From NCBI RefSeq assembly GCF_003261055.1, contig NZ_CP030073.1:3224001-3288000 (forward strand): a DNA stretch of 64,000 nucleotides, read 5' to 3'. Below the pieces are notes generated by a model that worked only from the letters and a program-made list of their open reading frames with translations, did not search any database and was not told the DNA's origin. Origin of the DNA: Streptomyces cadmiisoli. GTDB taxonomy: Bacteria > Actinomycetota > Actinomycetes > Streptomycetales > Streptomycetaceae. Position numbers and translations under genes: made by a program. Below, piece after piece: positions 27,546 through 36,141 of the stretch (positions are counted from its first letter, which is position 1; each line of letters opens with the position of its first letter).

Positions 27546-27880
27546 GGTCTGCTCCAATGTCGTCCTGACAGGTACGGGCACACGCCGGCGTCGGCCGCGA
27601 CAGGGAACAGGGCCAGTGGCAGGCCCCTCCGTCCGTGTGCCGTGCGCCCCGCCGCTCCCGGCGGCTCCGCCCGAGTGCCGGTCCGGCGCCGTGCGGGGAA
27701 CGGCGTGCCGGGGCCCGCGCAGCCGCGTGGAATCAGAACAGTTCGCGCACGTCCCGAGGTCCAGCCGGTGCTCGCGGATCTGTCAGATGAGCCCGCGCGG
27801 AGGGATCGACTCCGGCCAATTCGGTGGCCGGAGCGGGGGACGTACGAGGAAGGAGGGGGACGTGGACGGCGCGCCGGGCG
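27546..27880. other. Gap between KSIII copy 2 and the TetR gene
   Basis: 335 bp with no supportable gene. It carries the hairpin at 27810-27833 that would terminate the TetR transcript, and the promoter of the KSIII gene must be near 27570-27600 but shows no strong consensus. Confidence 0.4.
27810..27833 (-). terminator. Hairpin terminator after the TetR gene
   Basis: Perfect 9-bp inverted repeat CTCCGGCCA / TGGCCGGAG with a 6-base loop, 48 bp past the TetR stop on the minus strand. Confidence 0.65.
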
Positions 27881-28594
27881 TCAGGCTCCGGGCGCGAGCT
27901 GGGCGTCCAGGCCGTCGAGGAGGTACTTCAGGCCCAGTCGGAAGTTCTGCTCCCAGTCGTCGTCGAGCATGTACTCGTACGTGCTGAGGGTGGGGTACCG
28001 GTCCTTCTGCAGGGTCAACCGCTCCTGCGCGGCGGTCCGTTCGTCGCTCGTCCAGCGCAGGCTCGACTGGCTCGCGGTGGAACCCTGGACGTGGTTGTAC
28101 AGTACCCAGCAGGCGGCCTGGACCTGCCGCCCCTCGAATCCGGCCCGCGCCAGCGTCGCCTGGAGGAACTCCAGCCATGCGAGGAAGTTCGGTCCGATCG
28201 AGGGCCGTTGCCGCAGGGGCAGCGCCGCGGACCACGGGTGCCGCAGCAGCATGTCCCGGCATCCGGAGAGGAGTGCCACCACATTCTCCTGCCAGCTGCC
28301 GGTCCCCGGGTCGGGGAGCGGGGCCTCGGCGAAGATGGCGTCGATCGCCAGGTCGATGACGTCGTCCTTGGTGTCGATGTGCCAGTACAGCGTCGTGGCA
28401 CCCGCGCCGAGTCGCTCCGCGAGACGGCGCATGGTCAGCCGCTCCATGCCCTCCTCGTCGAGCAGGGCGACGGCCGCCTCGGTGATGCGCTCCCTGGACA
28501 GCGGCGGCTCGTTGCGCGGTGTCGGCGGCTGCCGCAGCCAGACGCTCTGTGCGGCACCGGAGCTCGCGCGACCGCGGCTCCGTGGCTTGCTCAC
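27881..28594 (-). CDS. TetR-family transcriptional regulator
   Basis: 237 residues from GTG 28594 (GGTGAG 4 bp upstream; ATG 28624 is an alternative adding ten residues). The helix-turn-helix is in LSRERITEAAVALLDEEG through RLTMRRLAERLGAGATTLYWHI, about residues 33-75, followed by a TetR C-terminal (TetR_C) type ligand domain. It is divergent from an NmrA-like gene whose promoter shares a 20/25 sequence with another NmrA-like promoter, so it most likely represses both and itself, with a pathway compound as ligand. Confidence 0.88.
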   Translation of the reverse strand: MSKPRSRGRASSGAAQSVWLRQPPTPRNEPPLSRERITEAAVALLDEEGMERLTMRRLAERLGAGATTLYWHIDTKDDVIDLAIDAIFAEAPLPDPGTGSWQENVVALLSGCRDMLLRHPWSAALPLRQRPSIGPNFLAWLEFLQATLARAGFEGRQVQAACWVLYNHVQGSTASQSSLRWTSDERTAAQERLTLQKDRYPTLSTYEYMLDDDWEQNFRLGLKYLLDGLDAQLAPGA

Positions 28595-28651
28595 GATCTC
28601 ACCCACCACCCTTTCCCGGCTCATCGTAATGGCGAGCCTCAGGGTAGTACA

Positions 28652-28697
28652 TTGATCGGCGCTCCCGACCGACGTACCGGTGCCCGATCGACGTTCG
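28652..28697 (+). promoter_or_regulatory. Promoter with candidate TetR operator, copy 2
   Basis: -35 TTGATC at 28652-28657, 17-bp spacer, -10 TACCGG at 28675-28680, overlapping the 25-bp shared segment 28673-28697. It lies between the divergent TetR and NmrA-like genes, where one operator could control both directions. Confidence 0.5.
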
Positions 28698-28776
28698 AGA
28701 CCAGGTACGCCGCCGTGCGTCCCCCACCGCACCCGCAGGCCTGGCCGTGCTACGACCGCACGCAAGGAGGGCACGC

Positions 28777-29448
28777 ATGAAACTGGTCGTGTTCGGCGCC
28801 CACAGCCCGACCGGTCACCTGGTCACCGCCACCGCGGTGGCCGCGGGCCACACCGTCACCGCGATCACGGGGCGGCCCGCCGAGTTCCCCTTCTCCGACC
28901 GCGGGGTGCAGGTCGCCGACGCGGACCTGATGGACGCCGACGCGGTGGACTGGGTGATGTGGGGGCACGACGCCGTCGTCTCGGTGATCGGCGCGCCGCC
29001 CTCCAGAAGGCCGGTCACCGTGCACTCGCAGGGCGTCTACAACATCGTGAAGGCGATGGTGAACCACGGTCTGCGGCGGCTGGTGTGCGCGAGTTCCGCC
29101 GGCCTCGACGCGGTGGACCAGCCCCGGCGGGGCCGGCTGCGCCGCCGGGCGTTCCTGCCGGGCAGGCGCGCGGTGCACGAGGACGTGCTGCGGATGGAGA
29201 ACGTGGTGCGCGAGTCCGGGCTCGACTGGACCCTGGTGCGGCCGGGCAGGCTGGTGAGCCGCGGCGACGTCACGGACTACCGTCTCGCCACGCACGCGGC
29301 GCCGCGCCGCTTCACCTCCCGGGCCGATCTCGCGCACGCCCTGGTCCGCGAGGCCACCGGCCGCGGCCGGGTGCGGGAGACCGTGTACGTCACCACCGGG
29401 CACCTCGCGGCCACCTTCCGCTCCGCGCCGCGGAATTGCGATACGTAA
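28777..29448 (+). CDS. NmrA-like NAD(P)-binding protein, copy 2
   Basis: 223 residues, ATG with AAGGAGGG 7 bp upstream. N-terminal GAHSPTGHLV matches GANGPTGRLA of copy 1, and the middle (VHEDVLRMENVVRESGLDWTLVRPG) repeats copy 1 closely, so the two genes are paralogues. Role as for copy 1; no active-site tyrosine/lysine pair is clear. Confidence 0.8.
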   Translation: MKLVVFGAHSPTGHLVTATAVAAGHTVTAITGRPAEFPFSDRGVQVADADLMDADAVDWVMWGHDAVVSVIGAPPSRRPVTVHSQGVYNIVKAMVNHGLRRLVCASSAGLDAVDQPRRGRLRRRAFLPGRRAVHEDVLRMENVVRESGLDWTLVRPGRLVSRGDVTDYRLATHAAPRRFTSRADLAHALVREATGRGRVRETVYVTTGHLAATFRSAPRNCDT

Positions 29449-29935
29449 TACTCGCACGGATGCGTCCGCTCATGCCGAGCGCGAATGAACAGTGGATTTC
29501 GGCGAACGGTGTGTGCACGGCGGACGGAACGCGCGGTGGAATCGCCGAGCGCCGGGATCGAGGGTGACACTGACAGTCGGTCACTTCGGCCGCCCGGGAC
29601 AACGGGTCGCGCGCGGCCCGGCCGACACGTTCTCCCTCCTCAGCCCCGTAGGTGACAGATGTAGATCCGGTCAGTGGTGGACAGGTCTATACGTCGATAA
29701 AGTTGTGCCCGATTTGGTCGAATATCGCGGCATCGGGCGTTGCGGCCGCGGCACATGAGGCGCTGACCGACCCCCGCGGGAGGGGTACGGCTGCCGCACG
29801 CCCGCGAACAGTCATGGGAAAGGCGCCGTTCGCCCTGTGTGCACATGAGCGATGAGGGGTGCGCCGGCGCGTTCACCCAACCGTCCGCGGGCCGCTTCTC
29901 CGGTCCGGCGCGAGCATCTACTCGGGGGTCATTTC
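29449..29935. other. AT-richer non-coding stretch before the transposase-like gene
   Basis: 487 bp with no supportable gene. Local AT content is higher than in any neighbour (for example around 29690-29740), which fits a regulatory region of a separately controlled and possibly foreign gene. Confidence 0.45.
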
Positions 29936-31189
29936 GTGAATGCATCCTGGTTGCCGCTGATCGATTTCGAGAAGGGAAGCCAGAAAGCGGGTCGATTATT
30001 CACTGAAACAGATCCGTCTGATGATTTACTGCGGCAAATGTCGAGGTCCTTGTTCGCCTCGCTGCCACGCGCCGACCAGCGGAAGAAGGGCGTCGAGTAC
30101 GTCAGGGGCCTGTTGGAGGCGCCGGGCCGCAAGTCGATAAGGAACATCGCGAATCTGATAGGCGGCCGGGCGACCGATCAGAGCCTGCACCACTTCATCA
30201 GTGAGTCGACCTGGGACTGGACGCCGGTGCGCCAGGCGCTCGCCCGTTATCTGGTGCCCCGTCTGCCGGCGGAGGCCTGGGTGGTGCACAGCACGGTGAT
30301 CCGCAAGGCGGGGCAGCACTCCGTGGGAGTGGACCGCCGGTTCGTGCCCGCCGAGGGACGTGTCCTCAACGCCCAGCAGGCCGTCGGCGTCTGGGCCGCC
30401 TGCGGCGGCCGCAGCAGCCCGGTGGACTGGGGCCTTCATCTGCCCCAGGCGTGGATCGACGACCGCTCGCTGCGCAGCCGGGCCTCGATCCCGGACAGCG
30501 CCGGGGCCGAGACGCTGTCGGACCGGGCCGCGAAACTCTGCGTGGACATGGTGTCGGAGTGGGCGATGCCGGTACGGCCGGTGGTGCTCGACGCCTGCTC
30601 CCTCAACGCGGCCATGCTCTTCGACCGCCTGGGCCGCGTGGGCATCCCCCTGCTGGCCAGGATCGACCCCTCGCTCCCGCTGATCGTCAACGACGCCGCC
30701 CTGACCGGGCACCGGGGTTCGGCGAGCATGCCGGCCTGCGAGGTGGTCCGGGCGGCCAACGGCAGCCGGCAGCCGGTGCGGTGGCGGCTGCCGGGCCACG
30801 GGGGCGGTGCGCGCTCGGGGCTGCTGGCGAGCGTGACCGTGAAGCTCCCCTCGGGGCGGACCGGAAGGCTGCGGGCCGGGCACGGCCGGCGGCTGACGCT
30901 CGTCGGTCTGGCCGAGAGCCGCCGGCCGGACGGGACCCAGCTGTGGCTGACCGATCTGGCGGACCGCCAACCGGCCGTGGTGCTCCCGCTGTTCACCCTG
31001 CTGGACCGGGTCGAGCACGACTACTTCGAGGTGGCCAAGAGCGTCGGCGTCGAGGACTACGTGGGCCGCTCGTTCGACGGCTGGCACCGGCACATGACCC
31101 TCGCCTCGGCCGCGCACGCCGTCGCCGTGCTGTCCTGCGCCCGGCGGCCGGCCGGCCGGCGGGCGGGCGGAGCGGCACACGGCACCTGA
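29936..31189 (+). CDS. IS701-type transposase-like protein with lost catalytic motif
   Basis: 417 residues from GTG 29936 (GGGGG 7 bp before). The length and order match IS701 transposases, but the first catalytic block, normally DDTGF.KKG, reads HSTVIRKAG, so the acidic residues are gone; flanking landmarks GQHSVGVDRRF and PVDWGLHLPQAWIDD are kept, as is an Asp in VVLDACSLN. No terminal inverted repeats or target duplications are visible. Codons 21 and 31 are TTA, and the N-terminal coding is AT-rich. Intact, promoter-bearing but catalytically dead transposase-like genes of this type recur in Streptomyces clusters and may act as DNA-binding proteins. Here it precedes the aromatic-precursor operon. 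Confidence 0.72.
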   Translation: MNASWLPLIDFEKGSQKAGRLFTETDPSDDLLRQMSRSLFASLPRADQRKKGVEYVRGLLEAPGRKSIRNIANLIGGRATDQSLHHFISESTWDWTPVRQALARYLVPRLPAEAWVVHSTVIRKAGQHSVGVDRRFVPAEGRVLNAQQAVGVWAACGGRSSPVDWGLHLPQAWIDDRSLRSRASIPDSAGAETLSDRAAKLCVDMVSEWAMPVRPVVLDACSLNAAMLFDRLGRVGIPLLARIDPSLPLIVNDAALTGHRGSASMPACEVVRAANGSRQPVRWRLPGHGGGARSGLLASVTVKLPSGRTGRLRAGHGRRLTLVGLAESRRPDGTQLWLTDLADRQPAVVLPLFTLLDRVEHDYFEVAKSVGVEDYVGRSFDGWHRHMTLASAAHAVAVLSCARRPAGRRAGGAAHGT

Positions 31190-31497
31190 CGAAGTCCGCC
31201 ACGGCGTGTTGTCGCGCCCCGGCCCCGACCACAGGATCGGTGTGTCGGCCGGCCCGCTCACCACGGCAACCCCCACGCCGCTGGAGCGGGCCGGTGCGGC
31301 GGGCGGCCGGGGCGGCTCGTCCGCCGGCCGCCGTGGCGGCCCGCCTCGCCCGCCCGTGCGGGCTCGTGCGCCGCTCACCTCCGCGTCCTTCGGACCCCGG
31401 GCCCCCGGCCGGCGACCCGCCGCGTGCCGGGGCCCGGGTGCCGCCCGGCGACCGCGGGACGTACCCACGGACCGTCCATCCGCAACGGGAGACTTCA
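31190..31497. other. Gap before the DAHP synthase gene
   Basis: 308 bp, very GC-rich, with no gene. It should contain the promoter of the 31.5-34.8 kb operon, but I cannot pick a convincing -35/-10 pair. Confidence 0.35.
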
Positions 31498-32670
31498 GTG
31501 GACAACCCTGTGCTCGACATCGGATCGAAACCGGCCCGGCAGCAGCCGAGGTGGGACGACACGGAGACGGCCCGTCGGGTACGGCGGCACCTGCTGGCCT
31601 CGCCGGGACTGGTGGCCCCCGAGGAGGTGCGCACCCTGCGCTCGGCGCTCGCCGAGGTGGCCGCCGGACGGGCCCTCGTGGTGCAGGCGGGCGACTGCGC
31701 CGAGGACCCCGCCGAGTGCACCGCGGGCCATATCGCCCGCAAGGCGGGCCTGCTCGACGCGCTCGCGGCCGAGCTGCGGGCCGGCACGGGCCGGCCGGTG
31801 CTCCGGGTGGGCCGGATGGCGGGGCAGTTCGGCAAGCCGCGCTCCAAACCGACCGAGTGGGTCGGCGACGTCGAACTGCCCGTCTACCGCGGCCACCTGG
31901 TCAACGGCCCCGAGCCGGACGCCCGCAGCAGGCGGCCGGACCCGCTGCGCATGCTGTCCTGCTACCGCGCCTCCGCTGCGGTACTGCGAAATCTGGACCG
32001 GTACCGCACGCAGGGACGGCCGGGGACCGGAGCGCGGGTGTGGACGAGTCACGAGGCGCTGGTGCTGGACTACGAGGTCCCGCTGGTGCGCCGGGACCCG
32101 GCCGGGGCGCTGTTCCTCACCTCCACCCACTGGCCGTGGATCGGTGACCGCACCCGCCAGCCGGACGGCGCCCATGTCGCGCTGCTCGCCGCGGTCGCCA
32201 ACCCGGTGGCCTGCAAGGTGGGACCCGGTATGACGGTGGAGGAACTGCTCGCGCTGTGCGAGCGCCTGGACCCCGCCCGCGAGCCCGGCCGGCTCACCCT
32301 GATCGGCCGGATGGGCGCGGAGTCGGTGGCCCACCGGCTGCCGCCGCTCGTGGCGGCCGTGCGGGCGGCGGGGCACCCCGTCGTCTGGCTGTGCGACCCG
32401 ATGCACGGCAACACGGTGACCGCGCCGGACGGGCGCAAGACGCGCTATCTGGACTGGATCGTGCGCGAGGTGCGGGACTTCCGCGGCGCGGTGCGCGCGG
32501 CCGGCGGCGTCGCCGGCGGCCTGCACCTGGAGGCCACCCCGGACCGGGTGGCCGAGTGCGCGGCGCACCCGTCCGACACCGACCGGGACCGCGAGCCCTA
32601 CACCAGCCTGTGCGATCCGCGGCTCGGCCCGGACCAGGCGGTGGCCGTGGTCTCGGCCTGGGGCGCGTAG
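31498..32670 (+). CDS. Class II DAHP synthase (PhzC-like)
   Basis: 390 residues from GTG 31498 with GGGAGA 6 bp upstream. It condenses erythrose-4-phosphate and phosphoenolpyruvate to feed the shikimate pathway. Plant-type (class II) motifs are visible: VVQAGDCAE, RVGRMAGQFGKPRS, YRGHLVN, LTSTHWPWIGD and CDPMHGNT. About 70 residues shorter than housekeeping class II enzymes, like PhzC of secondary metabolism, which usually escape feedback control. It heads an operon with EntA-like, PhzD-like and a damaged phzE gene. Confidence 0.92.
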   Translation: MDNPVLDIGSKPARQQPRWDDTETARRVRRHLLASPGLVAPEEVRTLRSALAEVAAGRALVVQAGDCAEDPAECTAGHIARKAGLLDALAAELRAGTGRPVLRVGRMAGQFGKPRSKPTEWVGDVELPVYRGHLVNGPEPDARSRRPDPLRMLSCYRASAAVLRNLDRYRTQGRPGTGARVWTSHEALVLDYEVPLVRRDPAGALFLTSTHWPWIGDRTRQPDGAHVALLAAVANPVACKVGPGMTVEELLALCERLDPAREPGRLTLIGRMGAESVAHRLPPLVAAVRAAGHPVVWLCDPMHGNTVTAPDGRKTRYLDWIVREVRDFRGAVRAAGGVAGGLHLEATPDRVAECAAHPSDTDRDREPYTSLCDPRLGPDQAVAVVSAWGA

Positions 32671-32722
32671 GCCCGTCGCGCACGACCGAACCCATTCGAC
32701 CCCGTACGGAGGAGGACCCCAC

Positions 32723-33493
32723 ATGGACGGGAAGATCGCCCTGGTCACCGGAGCGGCCGGCGGGATCGGCGCCGCGGTGGCCCGCTCGCTCGGCGAGCGG
32801 GGCGTCGTGGTCGTCGCGGTCGACCGCGACGCCGACGGGCTGCGGCGGACGGTGCAGAAACTGGCCGCGGACGGGGTGACGGCGCGGGCGTTCCCGGCCG
32901 ACATCACCGACCGAGCCGCGGTCGACGCGCTCGTCGACTCGGCCGAACGGCGGCTCGGCCCCCTGGACTTCCTGGTCAACGCGGCCGGTGTGCTGCACCT
33001 GGGCGAGGCCCGGCACCTGAGCGACCAGGACTGGGACGCCACTTTCGCGGTCAACGCCACGGGCGTGTTCGTGATGTCGCGCGCGGTCGTCAACCGGATG
33101 GTGCCGCGCCGCGGCGGCGCCGTCGTCACCGTCGCGTCGAACGCGGCCGGCACCGCGCGCACCGGGATGGCCGCGTACGCCGCGTCCAAGGCGGCGGCCA
33201 CCATGTTCACCCGGTGTCTGGGGCTGGAGGTGGCCCGGCACGGCATCCGCTGCAATCTGGTGGCGCCCGGCTCCACCGACACCCCGATGCTCAGCTCGAT
33301 GTGGCGGGACCGCAGCGGCCGGCAGACCACGATCGCCGGGCGGCCGGAGGAGTACCGGGTCGGCATCCCGCTCGGCAGGCTGGCCCGGCCCGCGGACGTC
33401 GCCGACGCCGTGACCTTCCTGCTGTCCGACCGGGCCGCGCACATCACCCTGCACAGCCTCACCGTGGACGGCGGCGCCGCCCTCGGCGTATAG
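32723..33493 (+). CDS. 2,3-dihydro-2,3-dihydroxybenzoate dehydrogenase-like SDR
   Basis: 256 residues, ATG after GGAGGAGG. Classic [11 protein letters not shown] cofactor loop at 8-15, NAAG, catalytic Ser in VASNAAG and YAASK. The nearest family is EntA/DhbA; the same fold oxidises trans-2,3-dihydro-3-hydroxyanthranilate to 3-hydroxyanthranilate in benzoxazole and calcimycin-type clusters. Product depends on what PhzD-like enzyme supplies: 3-hydroxyanthranilate or 2,3-dihydroxybenzoate. Confidence 0.85.
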   Translation: MDGKIALVTGAAGGIGAAVARSLGERGVVVVAVDRDADGLRRTVQKLAADGVTARAFPADITDRAAVDALVDSAERRLGPLDFLVNAAGVLHLGEARHLSDQDWDATFAVNATGVFVMSRAVVNRMVPRRGGAVVTVASNAAGTARTGMAAYAASKAAATMFTRCLGLEVARHGIRCNLVAPGSTDTPMLSSMWRDRSGRQTTIAGRPEEYRVGIPLGRLARPADVADAVTFLLSDRAAHITLHSLTVDGGAALGV

Positions 33494-33526
33494 CCCCGCG
33501 CGACCGGACGAGGCGGAGAGAAGACC

Positions 33527-34150
33527 ATGACCGGGATACCCCTCATCGAACCGTACGAGCTGCCGAGCGCGCGTGAACTGCCCGATCCCGTCCCGAGCTG
33601 GCGGGCCGACCCGGGGCGCGCGGTCCTCCTGGTGCACGACATGCAGTACTACTTCCTGCGGGCGCTGCCGGGCCCGCTGCGCGCACAGCTGCTGGGCAAC
33701 ACCGCGCGGCTGCGCGAACGCTGCGCCGCACTCGGGATCCCGGTCGCCTACACGGCGCAGCCGGGCGCCATGGACGATGTGCAGCGGGGGCTGCTCAAGG
33801 ACTTCTGGGGGCCCGGTATGCGGGGCCTGCCCGGCGACCGCGAGATCACCGCGGAACTGGCGCCCGGCGGCGGCGACTGGCTGTTCACCAAGTGGCGCTA
33901 CAGCGCGTTCTTCCGCTCCGGTCTGCTGGAGCGGATGCGGGCGGACGGGCGCGACCAGCTCATCCTGTGCGGGGTGTACGCGCACGTCGGTGTGCTGATG
34001 ACCGCGGTCGACGCGTTCAGCAACGACATCGAGACGTTCCTGGTGGCCGACGCGGTGGCCGACTTCTCCGCCGACCGCCATCGGCAGGCACTCGACTACG
34101 CGGCGCGCTGCTGCGCCGTCGTCTCCACGGTCGAGGAGGTCGTCGCGTGA
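33527..34150 (+). CDS. PhzD-like isochorismatase
   Basis: 207 residues. The N-terminus [17 protein letters not shown] and [12 protein letters not shown] match PhzD/isochorismatase, with the catalytic Asp in HDMQ, Lys in TKWRYSAF, and the C-terminal GVYAHVGVL replacing the Cys of cysteine hydrolases, as in PhzD. It removes pyruvate from 2-amino-2-desoxyisochorismate (giving dihydro-3-hydroxyanthranilate) or from isochorismate. Stop overlaps the start of the broken phzE by GTGA. Confidence 0.9.
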   Translation: MTGIPLIEPYELPSARELPDPVPSWRADPGRAVLLVHDMQYYFLRALPGPLRAQLLGNTARLRERCAALGIPVAYTAQPGAMDDVQRGLLKDFWGPGMRGLPGDREITAELAPGGGDWLFTKWRYSAFFRSGLLERMRADGRDQLILCGVYAHVGVLMTAVDAFSNDIETFLVADAVADFSADRHRQALDYAARCCAVVSTVEEVVA

Positions 34151-34814
34151 CGTCCGTTCTGCTGGACACGGTGCCGGCGCCGCGGCCCGCGCCGTTCGCG
34201 CTGCCGCACCGGGCCACCGCGGACGGCGGCCGCCGGCGCCGGCCGGCACCCGGGTGCTGGTGGTCGACGCCGAGGACACCTTCACCGCGATGCTCCACCA
34301 CCGACCGCGCTCCCTGGGGCTCGCCGTGACGGTGCGCCGGTTCGGCGAACCCTGCCCGCTCGACGACCACGACCTCGTGGTGCCCGGTCCCGGCCCGGGG
34401 GATCCGCGGGACACCGGGCATCCGAAGGCCGCGCGGCTGCGCGCGCCCGCCGACACGCTGCCGGCCGGGCACCGGCCCTTCCCCGCCGTGTGCTTCAGCC
34501 ACCAGGTGCTGCGCGACCGGCTGGGGTTCGAGCTGGTCCGCCGGAAGGCGCCCGACCAGGGGACGCGGCGGGAGATCGACCTGTTCGGGGCGCGCGAGAG
34601 CGTCGGCTTCCACAACCCGTTCGCCGCCCGGTCCCGCGAGGACAAGGTGGAGTGCGAGGGCGTGGGCACGGTGGAGGTGAGCCGGGACCGGGACACCGTG
34701 GAGGTGCACGCGCCGCGCGGGCCGCGGTTCGCGTCCGTGCAGTTCCACGCCGAGTCGGTGCTCACCCGGGACGGGGGGTGCATCATCGCCGGACTGCTCG
34801 CCGACCTCGTATGA
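34147..34814 (+). pseudogene. phzE: phzE remnant: chorismate-binding domain deleted and frameshifted
   Basis: The natural GTG start overlaps the phzD stop, with GAGGAGG 7 bp upstream, and the first residues include RPAPFALPHRATADGG, the N-terminus of PhzE (2-amino-2-desoxyisochorismate synthase). The next recognisable block, VLVVDAEDTFTAM, is already the C-terminal glutamine amidotransferase domain in another frame (from 34254), with Cys in AVCFSHQVL and QFHAES intact. About 400 residues of the chorismate-binding domain are missing, and the frame from 34147 ends at 34329. A single-base indel near 34220-34250, in a GC run, would explain the shift and could be a sequencing error, but the deletion cannot. 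As read, it makes no functional synthase. Confidence 0.82.
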
Positions 34815-34830
34815 GCGGACACCCCGAAGC

Positions 34831-34864
34831 GGCTGCACGAAGGGTCCTGGCCCTTCGTACAGCC
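34831..34864. terminator. Terminator between convergent operons
   Basis: GGCTG and ACGAAGGG pair with CCCTTCGT and CAGCC (one mismatch) around the loop TCCTGG, followed by GCCTTTTC. It serves the DAHP-phzD operon from the left and can act on the monooxygenase gene from the right. Confidence 0.85.
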
Positions 34865-34944
34865 GCCTTTTCGCGTGGTGCGGGGTGGCCGCCCGCCGTC
34901 TCAGCGGCCGGCGCCGACAGCGCGTGCCCGCAGCCGGCCGCCGC

Positions 34945-36132
34945 TCATCGGCGGGCTCCGGTGGCGGACCCCTGGGGCTCGTGCAGCCAGGCCACGTGGT
35001 CGTGCAGGGGGGTGCCGGACAGGGCCGACAGCATCTCGTTGCGTGCCTTCGCCGCGGCGCCGGCCGGGTGCCACAGGCGGGTGCTCGCCCGGGCCGCGCG
35101 GGTGATCCGGGCGGTACGGTCGCGGCGTTCGGCGTTGTACGTCTCGAACCGGTCGGCGATCGTGTCCGTCCCGTCGTCCAGCAGGTCGCCCAGCGTCACC
35201 GCGTCCTCCAGGGCCTGGCAGGCGCCCTGGGCCGCGTAGTGCAGCATCGGGTGCGCCGCGTCGCCGAGCAGGGTCACCCGGCCGTCGGTCCAGCGCTCCA
35301 CCGGGTCCCGGTCGACCAGCACCCACGACTTCCACTCCTCGCCGAGCGCCAGCAGCCGCCGCGCGGTCCCGCCGAGGGCGGCGAACGCGGACAGCACCCG
35401 CTCGCGGTCCACGGGGACGCCGGCCAACGCCTCGGTGGCGCCGTTCTCCACGCTCGGCGCGAGGTTGAGGTACCGGCCGCCGCCGATCGCGTAGTGCACG
35501 AAGTGGCGGCCCGGACCCGCCCACCAGGTCACCGCGTTCCACCGCAGGTCCTCGGGGACCCGCTCCATCGGGACGACCGTGCGGAACACGGTGATGCCCG
35601 AGACCCGCGGCTCGCCGTCGCCGACGAGCTGCCGGCGGATCGCCGAGTGGATGCCGTCGGCACCGATCACCGCGTCACCGGTGACCGGTTCGCGGTCGTC
35701 CAGCAGGACCGTGGCGCCGGATCCGTCCTGGCGGTAGCCGGTGGCGCGGCAGCCGGAGCGCAGCTCGACCGCGGGCGAGCGGCGGCAGGCGTCCAGCAGC
35801 AGCCGGTGCAGCTCGGCCCGGTGGACCACCACGTACGGGTTGCCGAAGCGGCGCCGGTAGGTGCCGGTGAGCGGCAGGCTCGCCACGTGCTCACCGCTCA
35901 CGCCGTCCATGAACCGCAGTTCGCCGATGTGCACGGCCAGGGCGCGCACGGCGTCGCCGAGGCCCAGCCGGTCCAGGGCGTGCAGACCGTTCGGCGCGAG
36001 CTGGATGCCCGCGCCGAGCTCGGCGAACTCGGCGGCCCGTTCCAGTACGACCGCCCGGTGTCCGCGCCGGGCCACGGCGACGGCCGTCGCCAGCCCGCCG
36101 ATGCCGCCCCCGACGACGATCAACTTCGCCAT
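34945..36132 (-). CDS. FAD-dependent aromatic monooxygenase (salicylate/3-hydroxybenzoate hydroxylase-like)
   Basis: 395 residues. FAD site GGGIGG at residues 8-13, the DG motif in AVIGADGIHSAIRR, and GDAAHPMLHYAAQGACQALEDA, all group A flavoprotein hydroxylase signatures. The family hydroxylates, or oxidatively decarboxylates, salicylate-type acids; a hydroxylated or decarboxylated anthranilate is the probable product. Nine bp downstream of the AMP ligase, so the two share a transcript and perhaps a substrate. Confidence 0.88.
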   Translation of the reverse strand: MAKLIVVGGGIGGLATAVAVARRGHRAVVLERAAEFAELGAGIQLAPNGLHALDRLGLGDAVRALAVHIGELRFMDGVSGEHVASLPLTGTYRRRFGNPYVVVHRAELHRLLLDACRRSPAVELRSGCRATGYRQDGSGATVLLDDREPVTGDAVIGADGIHSAIRRQLVGDGEPRVSGITVFRTVVPMERVPEDLRWNAVTWWAGPGRHFVHYAIGGGRYLNLAPSVENGATEALAGVPVDRERVLSAFAALGGTARRLLALGEEWKSWVLVDRDPVERWTDGRVTLLGDAAHPMLHYAAQGACQALEDAVTLGDLLDDGTDTIADRFETYNAERRDRTARITRAARASTRLWHPAGAAAKARNEMLSALSGTPLHDHVAWLHEPQGSATGARR

Positions 36133-36141
36133 CGCCGCCCC

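Noticed and set aside
29936..31189. An active insertion sequence
   Set aside because: The catalytic DD block is lost and no terminal inverted repeats or duplications can be found around it.
31498..34814. A phenazine pathway or a 2,3-dihydroxybenzoate siderophore pathway
   Set aside because: No PhzF, PhzB or PhzG, no NRPS or isochorismate synthase in the window, and phzE is broken; the combination with an EntA-like gene suits 3-hydroxyanthranilate better.
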